A stretch of DNA of 5,736 bases from a bacterium. GTDB taxonomy: Bacteria; Oederibacteriota; Muellerivitia; Muellerivitales; Muellerivitaceae. Below, one piece after another: positions 1 to 5,733 of this stretch; position 1 is the stretch's first letter, and each line of letters opens with the position of its first letter. The notes beneath the pieces are model-generated. The model saw only the letters and a program-made list of their open reading frames with translations. It searched no databases and was not told where the DNA came from. The stretch spans positions 1 to 5,736 of the forward strand of contig JAICXI010000142.1 of NCBI GenBank assembly GCA_025980505.1, given 5' to 3'. Position numbers and translations under genes: made by a program.

Positions 1-665
1 ACCGGCCCCAGGGGATGGTGGCTGTACCTTCGGCCGTCCACCACGTGCTCCAGCGCCTGGGGTTCCAGGTCCCCCCGGTGGTAGAACTCCCGGTAATCCT
101 TGTCCGCGTAATTGTTGGAAAGGTCCAGGTCGCGGTCATGGACCAGGCTATAGGCCATGAGCAGGTAATGCGGTTCGTCCCCGCTCAAGTCGCAAACCGA
201 AGCCGTCCAGAGGGTGATGCTTGCGAAAAGAAACACCGCGATGAAGCCCACCCTTTTTGAAACCGCCGCTTTCTTGGTCCGGGACTTCCGAAGAAGCCAG
301 CTCGAAAAGAGGAATAGATGCAGGATGAGCATCAACCCAAAAAGGATCTCAACTTTTCTTGTCGTGAAATCGTGGGGCGCGGGCAAGGAAAGGCCCACAA
401 ACCACGGTCTCCACCAACCCAATACCCACGGAAGATGGGATAACAAAAGGGGCCCGGTGACCTGCTCCATCCTTTCCCCCTTGCAAAGCCGCCAAGCGAT
501 GAAAAATTCAATGGATAAAAAAACCAGGAACCCCAGGAGGAAGACATCCATCCAAAGGGCACAAGTCGTATCGACGAAAGCCGGGGGAAGGGGCGAGAAC
601 ATGAAGGAAGCGATTTCCAGGAGGAATATCCCGATTTGCCAAAATGGAAATTCGGAAGTTTTCAT
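1..665 (-). CDS. Polytopic membrane protein, probable GT-C type glycosyltransferase (C-terminus off the window)
   Basis: An open frame without stops runs from an ATG at 665 to the window edge and gives 222 N-terminal residues (the last, V, is read from two bases). The start overlaps the stop of the upstream glycosyltransferase gene as ATGA, which supports it and implies translational coupling. About five hydrophobic segments are visible, near residues 9-26, 38-58, 71-91, 105-125 and 139-157. They are followed by a polar stretch beginning DLSGDEPHY (residues 159-167) and continuing with HDRDLDLSNNY. In GT-C enzymes such as the GT39/PMT group, an acidic DE-type motif in the first large extracytoplasmic loop is catalytic, and D163-E164 would fit. 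Such enzymes transfer sugars from polyprenyl-phosphate donors on the outer face of the membrane. What is odd is that the motif follows segment 5, not segment 1, so there seem to be about four extra helices at the N-terminus. The frame is well supported; the family is inferred, since most of the protein is missing. Confidence 0.72.
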   Translation of the reverse strand, partial: MKTSEFPFWQIGIFLLEIASFMFSPLPPAFVDTTCALWMDVFLLGFLVFLSIEFFIAWRLCKGERMEQVTGPLLLSHLPWVLGWWRPWFVGLSLPAPHDFTTRKVEILFGLMLILHLFLFSSWLLRKSRTKKAAVSKRVGFIAVFLFASITLWTASVCDLSGDEPHYLLMAYSLVHDRDLDLSNNYADKDYREFYHRGDLEPQALEHVVDGRRYSHHPLGP

Positions 666-1846
666 TTCGCGGAGCTTTCCAAACCGATCTTTCGGGCCGT
701 TCCTTCATAAACTTTCAACGTCAACCGGGCGGTCTTTTCCCAAGTGAACAGTCGGGCGCGCGCCAATCCCCTTTGGATGTAACGCCGCCTCAGGGACGGC
801 CTTTCCATCATTTGCTTCACCGCTCCGGCGATTTCCTCCGGGCTTTCGGGGTCCACCAAAAGCGCCGCGGAACCCGCCACTTCGGGCAAGGAGGTGGTTT
901 TGGACGTGATCACGGGGACGCCGCTGGCAAAAGCTTCCAGCACCGGAAGGCCGAAACCCTCCCAAAGGGAGGGATAAAGGAACAAATCGCTTTCGGCGTA
1001 AACCTGGCCCAGCATTTCCGGGGGCACCCTTCCGGCCCATTCCAGGTGTTTGCCCAACCCCAGGGCCATCGCTTCCTCCAAGTAACGGGTGCACTTTAAT
1101 TCCGCTTCATCCATGCCGACGATGACCAGCTGGAAGGATTTCTTCCGGTCCGCCAGCAGCCTGGCCGCCTTCAGGATACGGGTGAGGTTCTTTCGCTCAT
1201 CCGCGGCCCCATGCACCAGGATTTTGAAAAGCTTGGAGGGCCGGCGGGCCTTCTTGCGGAACAAGCGGCGGTCCACTCCTTCGGGGGTGACGAAAATCCG
1301 GGAACGGTCAACGGGCAAGGACCCCAGGATCCGGCTCCTGGAAAACTCCGAAACCGTGAGAAGGGCCCGGGCCCTGGGCGCGGACCGGGGGATGGCCCAT
1401 TGCTTGTACGCGTAAACCAACCGCTGGCGGAAAGTGGGCCGGGGCCGCACTTCCGAAAGGGGCCGGGTATGCAGGGTGTCGTGGAGGGTCAGCACAAAAG
1501 GCAGGTCGCTGAGGGCCGAGGCCGAGTTGTCCGTGTAGTGGAGGAAGTCCACGCCTTTTTCCTGGGCCGCCCGGGGCAAAAGCACTTGTTCGTAATAAGC
1601 CGCATTGGAAAAAGGCACGTCCACCCAGTGGAAACGCGGGTTCCCCACGCGGCGTTTCAGGAGGCCGGGGGCGTTGAAAATGAAATAGCGGTTCCGGTGG
1701 TCGAGGGAAGCCAGGGCAAGGATCAAGTTGGCGGCGTAGGTTCCCACGCCCCGGCGGTAAGCCAGCCGGGCTTCAATGCCGATGCTCAAGGACCGGGGGG
1801 AAGGGGCGCCGCGAAAGGGGCTTTTTTTAGGTTTTGCCTTGGCCAA
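662..1846 (-). CDS. GT4-family glycosyltransferase (GT-B fold)
   Basis: This 394-residue protein has the length and two-domain layout of a retaining GT4 transferase, which moves a sugar from a nucleotide-sugar donor to a lipid-linked or saccharide acceptor on the cytosolic face of the membrane. The N-terminal domain (about 20-190) has the glycine-containing RRGVGTYAANLI segment (31-42), the LTLHDT stretch (119-124) and TVSEFSR (164-170). The donor-binding C-terminal domain (about 205-380) has ADERKN (215-220) and the EX7E motif EGFGLPVLE (296-304), followed by ASGVPVITS. The first 18 residues are basic and lie outside the fold. The start is TTG at 1846, chosen because AAGGAAGG stands five bases upstream; no better ATG or GTG exists near the start of the conserved domain. 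Its stop overlaps the start of the membrane transferase gene, so the two probably act in one glycan pathway. Mannosyltransferase-like (WbaZ/MtfB type) activity is possible, but donor and acceptor cannot be read from sequence. Confidence 0.93.
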   Translation of the reverse strand: MAKAKPKKSPFRGAPSPRSLSIGIEARLAYRRGVGTYAANLILALASLDHRNRYFIFNAPGLLKRRVGNPRFHWVDVPFSNAAYYEQVLLPRAAQEKGVDFLHYTDNSASALSDLPFVLTLHDTLHTRPLSEVRPRPTFRQRLVYAYKQWAIPRSAPRARALLTVSEFSRSRILGSLPVDRSRIFVTPEGVDRRLFRKKARRPSKLFKILVHGAADERKNLTRILKAARLLADRKKSFQLVIVGMDEAELKCTRYLEEAMALGLGKHLEWAGRVPPEMLGQVYAESDLFLYPSLWEGFGLPVLEAFASGVPVITSKTTSLPEVAGSAALLVDPESPEEIAGAVKQMMERPSLRRRYIQRGLARARLFTWEKTARLTLKVYEGTARKIGLESSAK

Positions 1847-1851
1847 AAAAG

Positions 1852-1859
1852 CCTTCCTT
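1852..1859 (-). promoter_or_regulatory. Ribosome binding site deciding the TTG start of the GT4 gene
   Basis: On the minus strand AAGGAAGG lies five bases before TTG at 1846. It is a strong purine-rich Shine-Dalgarno match at good spacing. It favours this TTG over the in-frame TTG at codon 20, which has no such sequence before it. Confidence 0.6.
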
Positions 1860-1904
1860 GGTCCGGGGGGGCTGGATTAAGAGACGGTAACAAAAACCCT
1901 GTTT

Positions 1905-1919
1905 ACCACAGAGACACAG
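1905..1919 (+). repeat. Short copy of the ACCRCRGAG intergenic repeat
   Basis: ACCACAGAGACACAG lies in the 156-base gap between the zinc-ribbon gene and the glycosyltransferase gene. Its first nine bases equal those of the copy at 3160-3178 (read on the minus strand). It then diverges from the longer copies, as expected of a degenerate dispersed repeat. The rest of the gap shows only a weak hairpin (GGTAAC at 1886-1891 against GTTTACC at 1901-1907) and no clear terminator. Confidence 0.45.
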
Positions 1920-2002
1920 CCTTCAATTCATGTTTATTTTTCCCGATTTTTCAGGTTTTAGCCGTGGCTTCGGGCCTCTGGGTTTGAGTTGGGTTACAGC
2001 TA

Positions 2003-2167
2003 TTAAGATTTTTTCGGTTTTTCGGCCCGGTCGGCGAGCATCACGGGGATGCCGTTCTCGATGGGATAACGCCGTTTGCAGGCCGTGCATTCGATGGCGT
2101 CGTCCTTCTCACGGACGGCCGACCCGCAGGCGGGGCAAATCAGGATGTTCAGTAGATCCGTGTTCAT
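2003..2167 (-). CDS. Trm112-like (UPF0434/YcaR-type) zinc-ribbon protein
   Basis: This 54-residue protein begins MNTDLLNILICPACG and has two cysteine pairs, C11/C14 in CPAC and C27/C30 in CTAC, followed by RRYPIENGIPVML (32-44). That is the layout of the Trm112/YcaR family, whose members are about 55-70 residues long; the pattern CPxCG, CxxC, Y-P-I-xxGIP is diagnostic. In eukaryotes and archaea, Trm112 is a zinc-binding partner that stabilises and activates several SAM methyltransferases; the role of the short bacterial forms is poorly defined. The start at ATG 2167 is preceded by AGAGG eight bases upstream; a GTG sits immediately before it and would add one residue. The gene lies 64 bases after a methyltransferase gene on the same strand, which suggests a partnership. 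The C-terminus is lysine-rich (AEKPKKS). The family call is firm; the partner is inferred. Confidence 0.9.
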   Translation of the reverse strand: MNTDLLNILICPACGSAVREKDDAIECTACKRRYPIENGIPVMLADRAEKPKKS

Positions 2168-2231
2168 CACTCTTTCCTCTTTCTGAATCAGGCTTTTATT
2201 TTGAGATCCGCTTTCAAGGACATTCTAAATT

Positions 2232-3032
2232 TCAACCCGGCGATTTTGAATTAGGAATGGGCCGGATTTTCGCCGTGAGGATGATCCCCCCGCCCATTCC
2301 CGGAAGCAAAGCTTTTCCGATGGCATCCGTCGCGTTCAAAAGGGCGCGGTTGGCGGCCGTTCCGAAGAACCCGAGGAACCGCTCCAAAACCCCCGGTAAT
2401 TTCAGGTAATTATAGGTTTCGACCGAAACGCTGTCAAACAAGGCCTCTTGGGCCAGCTTCTTGAGGTCGCCGGGCCCGAAAAAGGAAAGATGGTCGGTTT
2501 GGCGGGCTTTCCGGGAAAGGTTGACGAAAGGCAACAAGCGCTTGAAGTAGGACTTGTCGTTGGTGACCGTGACCACCAGCACGCCGCCCGGCTTCAACAA
2601 CCGTTTGGCTTCCGCGAGGACCTTGGCGGGATCGTAGCAATGGTCGATGGCTTCCTTGATCACGATGCCGTGGGCGGCCATGTCCTGGACCGGGATTTGC
2701 TCGGCCACCGCCTGCACGAAGCCCAGGCCGAAACCCCCGATGTCCCGCTGCTTCAATTGTTCGGAAGAAGGCTCGAACCCCAGGTAATTCCAGGCCCGGC
2801 CCCGACTTTGCAGGAACGAGGCGAACTCCCCCCGGCCCGCGCCGATATCCAAGAGAAGCGGCCGCCCCTGGAAGGCGCCCGAACCGCGGAAGCCCTTTTC
2901 CAGGATCAACTCCACTTTTTCGTCCAGCCGCCGGTAGCGCAGCTTCATCAGGGACGTGAGGGACTTGAGGAACTCATCGTCGTCCCAGTGGGCCTGCAGC
3001 GATTTCCATTTTGGGTAGTTTGAATCCGTCAT
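2232..3032 (-). CDS. Class I SAM-dependent methyltransferase
   Basis: This 266-residue protein has a Rossmann-type methyltransferase core. SAM-binding motif I is LDIGAGRGE (61-69). The acidic end of strand 2 is in GFEPSSEQL (85-93, with E87 the likely ribose-hydroxyl ligand). A motif IV-like region is IVIKEAIDHCYDP (123-135), and LLKPGGVLVVTVTN (145-158) is the usual post-motif segment of the Methyltransf_11/25 group. The first 55 residues are helical and charged, and residues 180-266 form a less conserved C-terminal cap that may set substrate choice. The ATG at 3032 has GAAAAGGG four bases upstream. No membrane segment is evident, so it should be cytosolic. The substrate is unknown. Neighbouring glycosyltransferases suggest a sugar or lipid-linked glycan, while the downstream Trm112-like gene suggests a partner-dependent enzyme; a small-molecule, quinone or tRNA substrate is not excluded. 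Confidence 0.9.
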   Translation of the reverse strand: MTDSNYPKWKSLQAHWDDDEFLKSLTSLMKLRYRRLDEKVELILEKGFRGSGAFQGRPLLLDIGAGRGEFASFLQSRGRAWNYLGFEPSSEQLKQRDIGGFGLGFVQAVAEQIPVQDMAAHGIVIKEAIDHCYDPAKVLAEAKRLLKPGGVLVVTVTNDKSYFKRLLPFVNLSRKARQTDHLSFFGPGDLKKLAQEALFDSVSVETYNYLKLPGVLERFLGFFGTAANRALLNATDAIGKALLPGMGGGIILTAKIRPIPNSKSPG

Positions 3033-3044
3033 AAGGCCCTTTTC

Positions 3045-3063
3045 ACCGCGGAGTTACGCAGAG
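3045..3063 (+). repeat. Left arm of a 19-base inverted repeat pair
   Basis: ACCGCGGAGTTACGCAGAG lies immediately upstream of the ribosome binding site of the methyltransferase gene. It matches the reverse complement of 3160-3178 at 15 of 19 positions. Together the arms bracket 134 bases and nearly fill the 153-base gap between two minus-strand genes. Confidence 0.6.
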
Positions 3064-3159
3064 TGAACCCAGTGCGGCAAAAACATCGATTTCCAGAAGT
3101 AAAACTTCAAGCCGCTTCAAATCCTAAAGTTGTTTCCTCTTTTTCCAAACTCCGGGTTA

Positions 3160-3178
3160 CTCCCCGTAACTCTGTGGT
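3160..3178 (-). repeat. Right arm of a 19-base inverted repeat pair
   Basis: Read on the minus strand this is ACCACAGAGTTACGGGGAG, the opposing partner of 3045-3063. It begins seven bases past the stop codon of the membrane-protein gene. It also overlaps a small local hairpin (GGGTTAC at 3154-3160 against GTAACTC at 3166-3172, loop TCCCC), which has no following T-tract and so is not a convincing terminator. Confidence 0.6.
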
Positions 3179-3185
3179 TCCATGG

Positions 3186-3797
3186 TTACTTCAAAAACGC
3201 AAAGCTCCAAAAAACGCAGCTGACAAACAAAAGAATAGCATAGGCCGCGTAAAAGAAGAGCCACAAAGGCTCCAGGAAATAATGCAGCACCGCCAGTGGC
3301 ATCCATTGGGCGGCGGAGGCTTGGGACGGCTCCTTCTTCCGCGCCTTGTCCAGCGCGCGGTTGATGCGGTCGTAATCCGCGAGCCTCGGCACCAGGAAGG
3401 TCTCCACCAGCTTCCGGAAAAGGCCGGGCATGGGCTGGAGGATCTCATGGAAGAAGACTTCCATCTTCCGCGCCCATTCCTCCCCCACCTCCCGGGCCGG
3501 CAGGGGCACCAGTTCTGAAATTTTGAGAAAGAGGGCCGTGAGCAGGTTGTCCAGGATCATCTGCAGGGAAAGGCACCACCCGCCGATAATGCCCATAAAG
3601 GCGCCCACAACGAAGAAATATAAGTCGGCGCGGCCCGGCTGGAAACCGGCCTCGCCGCTGTGGACGGCCCGCAGGAGGATTCCCGCCAGGCCGGCCAGGC
3701 AAAGCCCGAGGCCCAGGCCCAGCCCGATTCCCTTGGCGAACAAGGCGATGTATTTTTTCAATGGGGTTTCCTTGCGGGATTCTTTTATACTGAACAT
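3186..3797 (-). CDS. Membrane protein of unknown function, about three transmembrane helices
   Basis: I do not recognise this 203-residue protein. A lysine-rich N-terminus (KESRKETPLKK) is followed by a glycine- and leucine-rich helix near 19-43 (containing GLGLGLGLCLAGLAG), a second helix near 58-82, and a hydrophobic C-terminal stretch near 166-202 rich in Phe, Tyr and Trp that could be one long or two short helices. Between them, residues 95-165 are amphipathic and charged (for example EEWARKMEVFFHEI and NRALDKARKK), probably a cytoplasmic or membrane-surface helical domain. The start is ATG at 3797 with AGGGGA ten bases upstream. The frame extends to an ATG at 3884, but that extension lies antisense to conserved HemD sequence and is hydrophilic and unlike a signal peptide. 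The start is four bases from the divergent hemDE start. It lies upstream of the methyltransferase gene on the same strand, separated by the repeat pair, so an operon is possible but unproven. Confidence 0.75.
   Translation of the reverse strand: MFSIKESRKETPLKKYIALFAKGIGLGLGLGLCLAGLAGILLRAVHSGEAGFQPGRADLYFFVVGAFMGIIGGWCLSLQMILDNLLTALFLKISELVPLPAREVGEEWARKMEVFFHEILQPMPGLFRKLVETFLVPRLADYDRINRALDKARKKEPSQASAAQWMPLAVLHYFLEPLWLFFYAAYAILLFVSCVFWSFAFLK
3786..3791 (+). promoter_or_regulatory. Possible -10 box for hemDE, implying a leaderless or nearly leaderless mRNA
   Basis: TATACT is one base from the TATAAT consensus and ends ten bases before the hemDE ATG at 3802, so transcription would begin just before or at the start codon. 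No Shine-Dalgarno sequence precedes that ATG, which fits a leaderless message. No good -35 box is seen at 16-18 bases upstream, so this is weak evidence. The hexamer lies inside the coding sequence of the divergent membrane-protein gene. Confidence 0.28.
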
Positions 3798-3801
3798 CTT
3801 A

Positions 3802-5733
3802 ATGAATTCCCCTACCGATGCCACAACCGAAAAACAGGGTTTCAACGGCCTCGCTGTGGCGGCCTTTGAAAGCCGCATGGCCAAGGAAATGGAGGATCTT
3901 ATCCTCCGTTACGGCGGCGTCCCCAAAGTGGCGCCTTCCATGCGGGAGGTGCCGCTGGCCGAAAACAAGGAAGCCTTCGCCTTTTTCGACCGCCTCCTGC
4001 GGGATGAATTCGACGTGATCGTCTTCCTGACCGGCGTGGGCGCCCGGGCCTTGTTTCAGTCCCTGGAAACCAAATATCCCAAAAGTCTGATCACCAAGGC
4101 CTTCAAGCGCTGCAAGCTGGTGGCCCGCAGCCCCAAATCCTCCAAAGCCCTGGCCGACAGCGGCTTCAAGGCGTCCCAGACCGCCCCCGAACCCAACACC
4201 TGGCGGGAAGTCCTCTCCCTCCTGGACGACTGGAAGGGCAAGAGGGTGGCGGTGCAGGAATACGGCGTCTCCAACGCGGAATTCCTCGAGGGGTTGAGGC
4301 AATCGGGGGCCAAGGACGTGTTAAGCGTTCCCGTCTACCGCTGGGCCCTTCCCGAGGACACCCGGCCCCTGACCCAACTGGTGGAATCCATCCTGAGGGG
4401 CGAAGTGGCGGTGGCGCTTTTTACCAGCGGCACCCAGGTCCAAAACGTCTTCCACGTGGCCAAGGGCCTCGGGCGGGAAGACGAGTTGAAAGCCGCCTTT
4501 TCCTCCATGGTGGTGGCTTCGGTCGGGACCATGTGCAGTGAGAGCCTGCAAAGCTGCGGCTTGACCGTCGACGTGGAACCCGAGCATCCCAAGATGGGGT
4601 TCCTGGTGAAGGAAGCCGCCGAAAAAAGCGCGGAGTTGCGCAAGAAAAAAAACGCGGCGGCCGTCCAGGTCGTTTCCAAGGCCCCCCCCACCCTTCCCGC
4701 TTCCGTGCAGGACGGCCTCTTCCTGAAAGCCTGCCGCAAGGAACCCGTGTCCCGCACGCCCCTTTGGATCATGCGGCAGGCCGGACGTTACCTTCCCGAG
4801 TACCGCGCCGTTCGGTCCAAGGTCTCCTTTTTGGAGCTTTGCAAGACCCCGGAGCTGGCCGCCGAAGTGACCGTGGCCGCCCAGCAGATCCTGGGCGTGG
4901 ACGCGGCCATCCTTTTCGCCGATATCCTCTTGATTTCCGAGCCCCTGGGCTTCCAGCTGACCTTCGCCGAAAACGAAGGCCCCGTCATCCACAACCCCTT
5001 CCGTTCCAAGGCCGACTTGAAGCGGCTGGAAAAGGTCGACGTCGCTTACGATTTGGGTTACGTGATCAAGGCCGTCCGGATGATCCGGGCCGGCCTTAAG
5101 GCCCACATCCCCTTGATCGGCTTTGCCGGCGCGCCTTTCACCCTGGCTTCCTATTTAATCGAAGGCGGCGGTTCCAAGGATTATTTCCATACCCGCTCGG
5201 TCATGGGGGACATCCTGGCGTGGGACGAGCTCATGAAACGCCTGGTGGAAGCCACCACGGCTTACTTGAACGCGCAGATCGAGGCCGGCGCCCAGGCCGT
5301 CCAATTGTTCGATTCCTGGGTCGGCATCCTCTCCTCGGAGGAGTTCCAACGCCTGGTCGTTCCCTACCTCAAGGCCCTCATCGGGGGCTTGAGGCCCGGC
5401 GTCCCGATCATTTATTTCGGCACCCAGACCCAGCCTTTCTTCCCTTATTTGAAGCAGGTCGGCTCCACGGTCATCGGCGTGGATTGGCGCACGCCCCTGG
5501 ACCAGGCCTGGAAACAGTTGGGCGACGTGGCCATCCAGGGCAACCTGGACCCCAAGCTGCTTTTGACCGATAGGGACACCGTGGAAAGGGAAACCCGGAA
5601 GGTCCTCCAACTGGCGGCCGGCAAGCCGGGCCACATCTTCAACCTGGGCCACGGCATCCTGCCCGACACCCCTATCGCTCACGTCGAGCGGGTGTTGGAA
5701 ATGGTCACCGGCGAGAAGAGCACCGCGCCGTGA
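3802..5733 (+). CDS. hemDE: Fused uroporphyrinogen-III synthase / uroporphyrinogen decarboxylase (HemD-HemE)
   Basis: This 643-residue protein carries two consecutive steps of cytosolic tetrapyrrole synthesis: closure of hydroxymethylbilane to uroporphyrinogen III (HemD), then its fourfold decarboxylation to coproporphyrinogen III (HemE). The HemD half (about 14-270) shows AFESRMAKEM (21-30), APSMREVPLAEN (44-55), FLTGVGARAL (75-84), VAVQEYGVSN (149-158), VYRWALPEDT (178-187) and FTSGTQVQNVF (207-217). The HemE half (about 303-643) is complete, with both family signatures: PLWIMRQAGRYLPEYR (320-335) and GFAGAPFTLASYLIEGG (440-456). Residues matching the human UROD active site are present: R325, R329, D374 (FADIL), Y451, S505 (FDSW) and H617 (GHG). 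The 32-residue linker (271-302) is Lys/Ala/Pro-rich. No stop, ATG or ribosome binding site appears between the halves. The ATG at 3802 fits the HemD family start; the frame is open back to 3430, but that stretch is antisense to the divergent gene. Confidence 0.95.
   Translation: MNSPTDATTEKQGFNGLAVAAFESRMAKEMEDLILRYGGVPKVAPSMREVPLAENKEAFAFFDRLLRDEFDVIVFLTGVGARALFQSLETKYPKSLITKAFKRCKLVARSPKSSKALADSGFKASQTAPEPNTWREVLSLLDDWKGKRVAVQEYGVSNAEFLEGLRQSGAKDVLSVPVYRWALPEDTRPLTQLVESILRGEVAVALFTSGTQVQNVFHVAKGLGREDELKAAFSSMVVASVGTMCSESLQSCGLTVDVEPEHPKMGFLVKEAAEKSAELRKKKNAAAVQVVSKAPPTLPASVQDGLFLKACRKEPVSRTPLWIMRQAGRYLPEYRAVRSKVSFLELCKTPELAAEVTVAAQQILGVDAAILFADILLISEPLGFQLTFAENEGPVIHNPFRSKADLKRLEKVDVAYDLGYVIKAVRMIRAGLKAHIPLIGFAGAPFTLASYLIEGGGSKDYFHTRSVMGDILAWDELMKRLVEATTAYLNAQIEAGAQAVQLFDSWVGILSSEEFQRLVVPYLKALIGGLRPGVPIIYFGTQTQPFFPYLKQVGSTVIGVDWRTPLDQAWKQLGDVAIQGNLDPKLLLTDRDTVERETRKVLQLAAGKPGHIFNLGHGILPDTPIAHVERVLEMVTGEKSTAP

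Noticed and set aside
214..747. Plus-strand open frame (177 codons) at the left end
   Set aside because: The minus-strand frame here is stop-free to the window edge and encodes membrane helices plus a GDEPHY motif. The plus-strand translation is basic and without pattern.
1886..1907. Possible terminator hairpin between the zinc-ribbon and GT4 genes
   Set aside because: The stem is only six or seven pairs with a bulge, and no T-tract follows on either strand.
1211..1987. Plus-strand open frame (258 codons) opposite the GT4 gene
   Set aside because: It is antisense to a clear GT4 gene, Gly/Pro/Arg-rich, without domain motifs. High GC content explains the lack of stops.
3105..3118. Direct repeat CTTCAA-GCCG-CTTCAA
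   Set aside because: Two adjacent hexamers are too short to separate from chance in an intergenic stretch.
3154..3172. Hairpin GGGTTAC/GTAACTC as a terminator for the membrane-protein gene
   Set aside because: A seven-pair stem with one wobble and no downstream T-tract. It is better explained as part of the repeat arm.
3430..3801. Upstream in-frame extension of the hemDE frame to an ATG at 3430
   Set aside because: The stretch is antisense to the membrane-protein gene, is rich in Arg and Pro in a non-domain pattern, and precedes the point where HemD similarity begins. ATG at 3802 fits the family length.
3798..3884. N-terminal extension of the minus-strand membrane protein to an ATG at 3884
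   Set aside because: It lies over the conserved start of HemD and would add 29 hydrophilic residues unlike a signal peptide. ATG at 3797 has a purine-rich site upstream and begins a normal membrane-protein N-terminus.
4321..5106. Long minus-strand open frame (261 codons) opposite hemDE
   Set aside because: It is a shadow frame over strongly conserved HemD/HemE sequence, with Gly/His/Asp-rich low-complexity content typical of GC-rich antisense frames and no recognisable motif.
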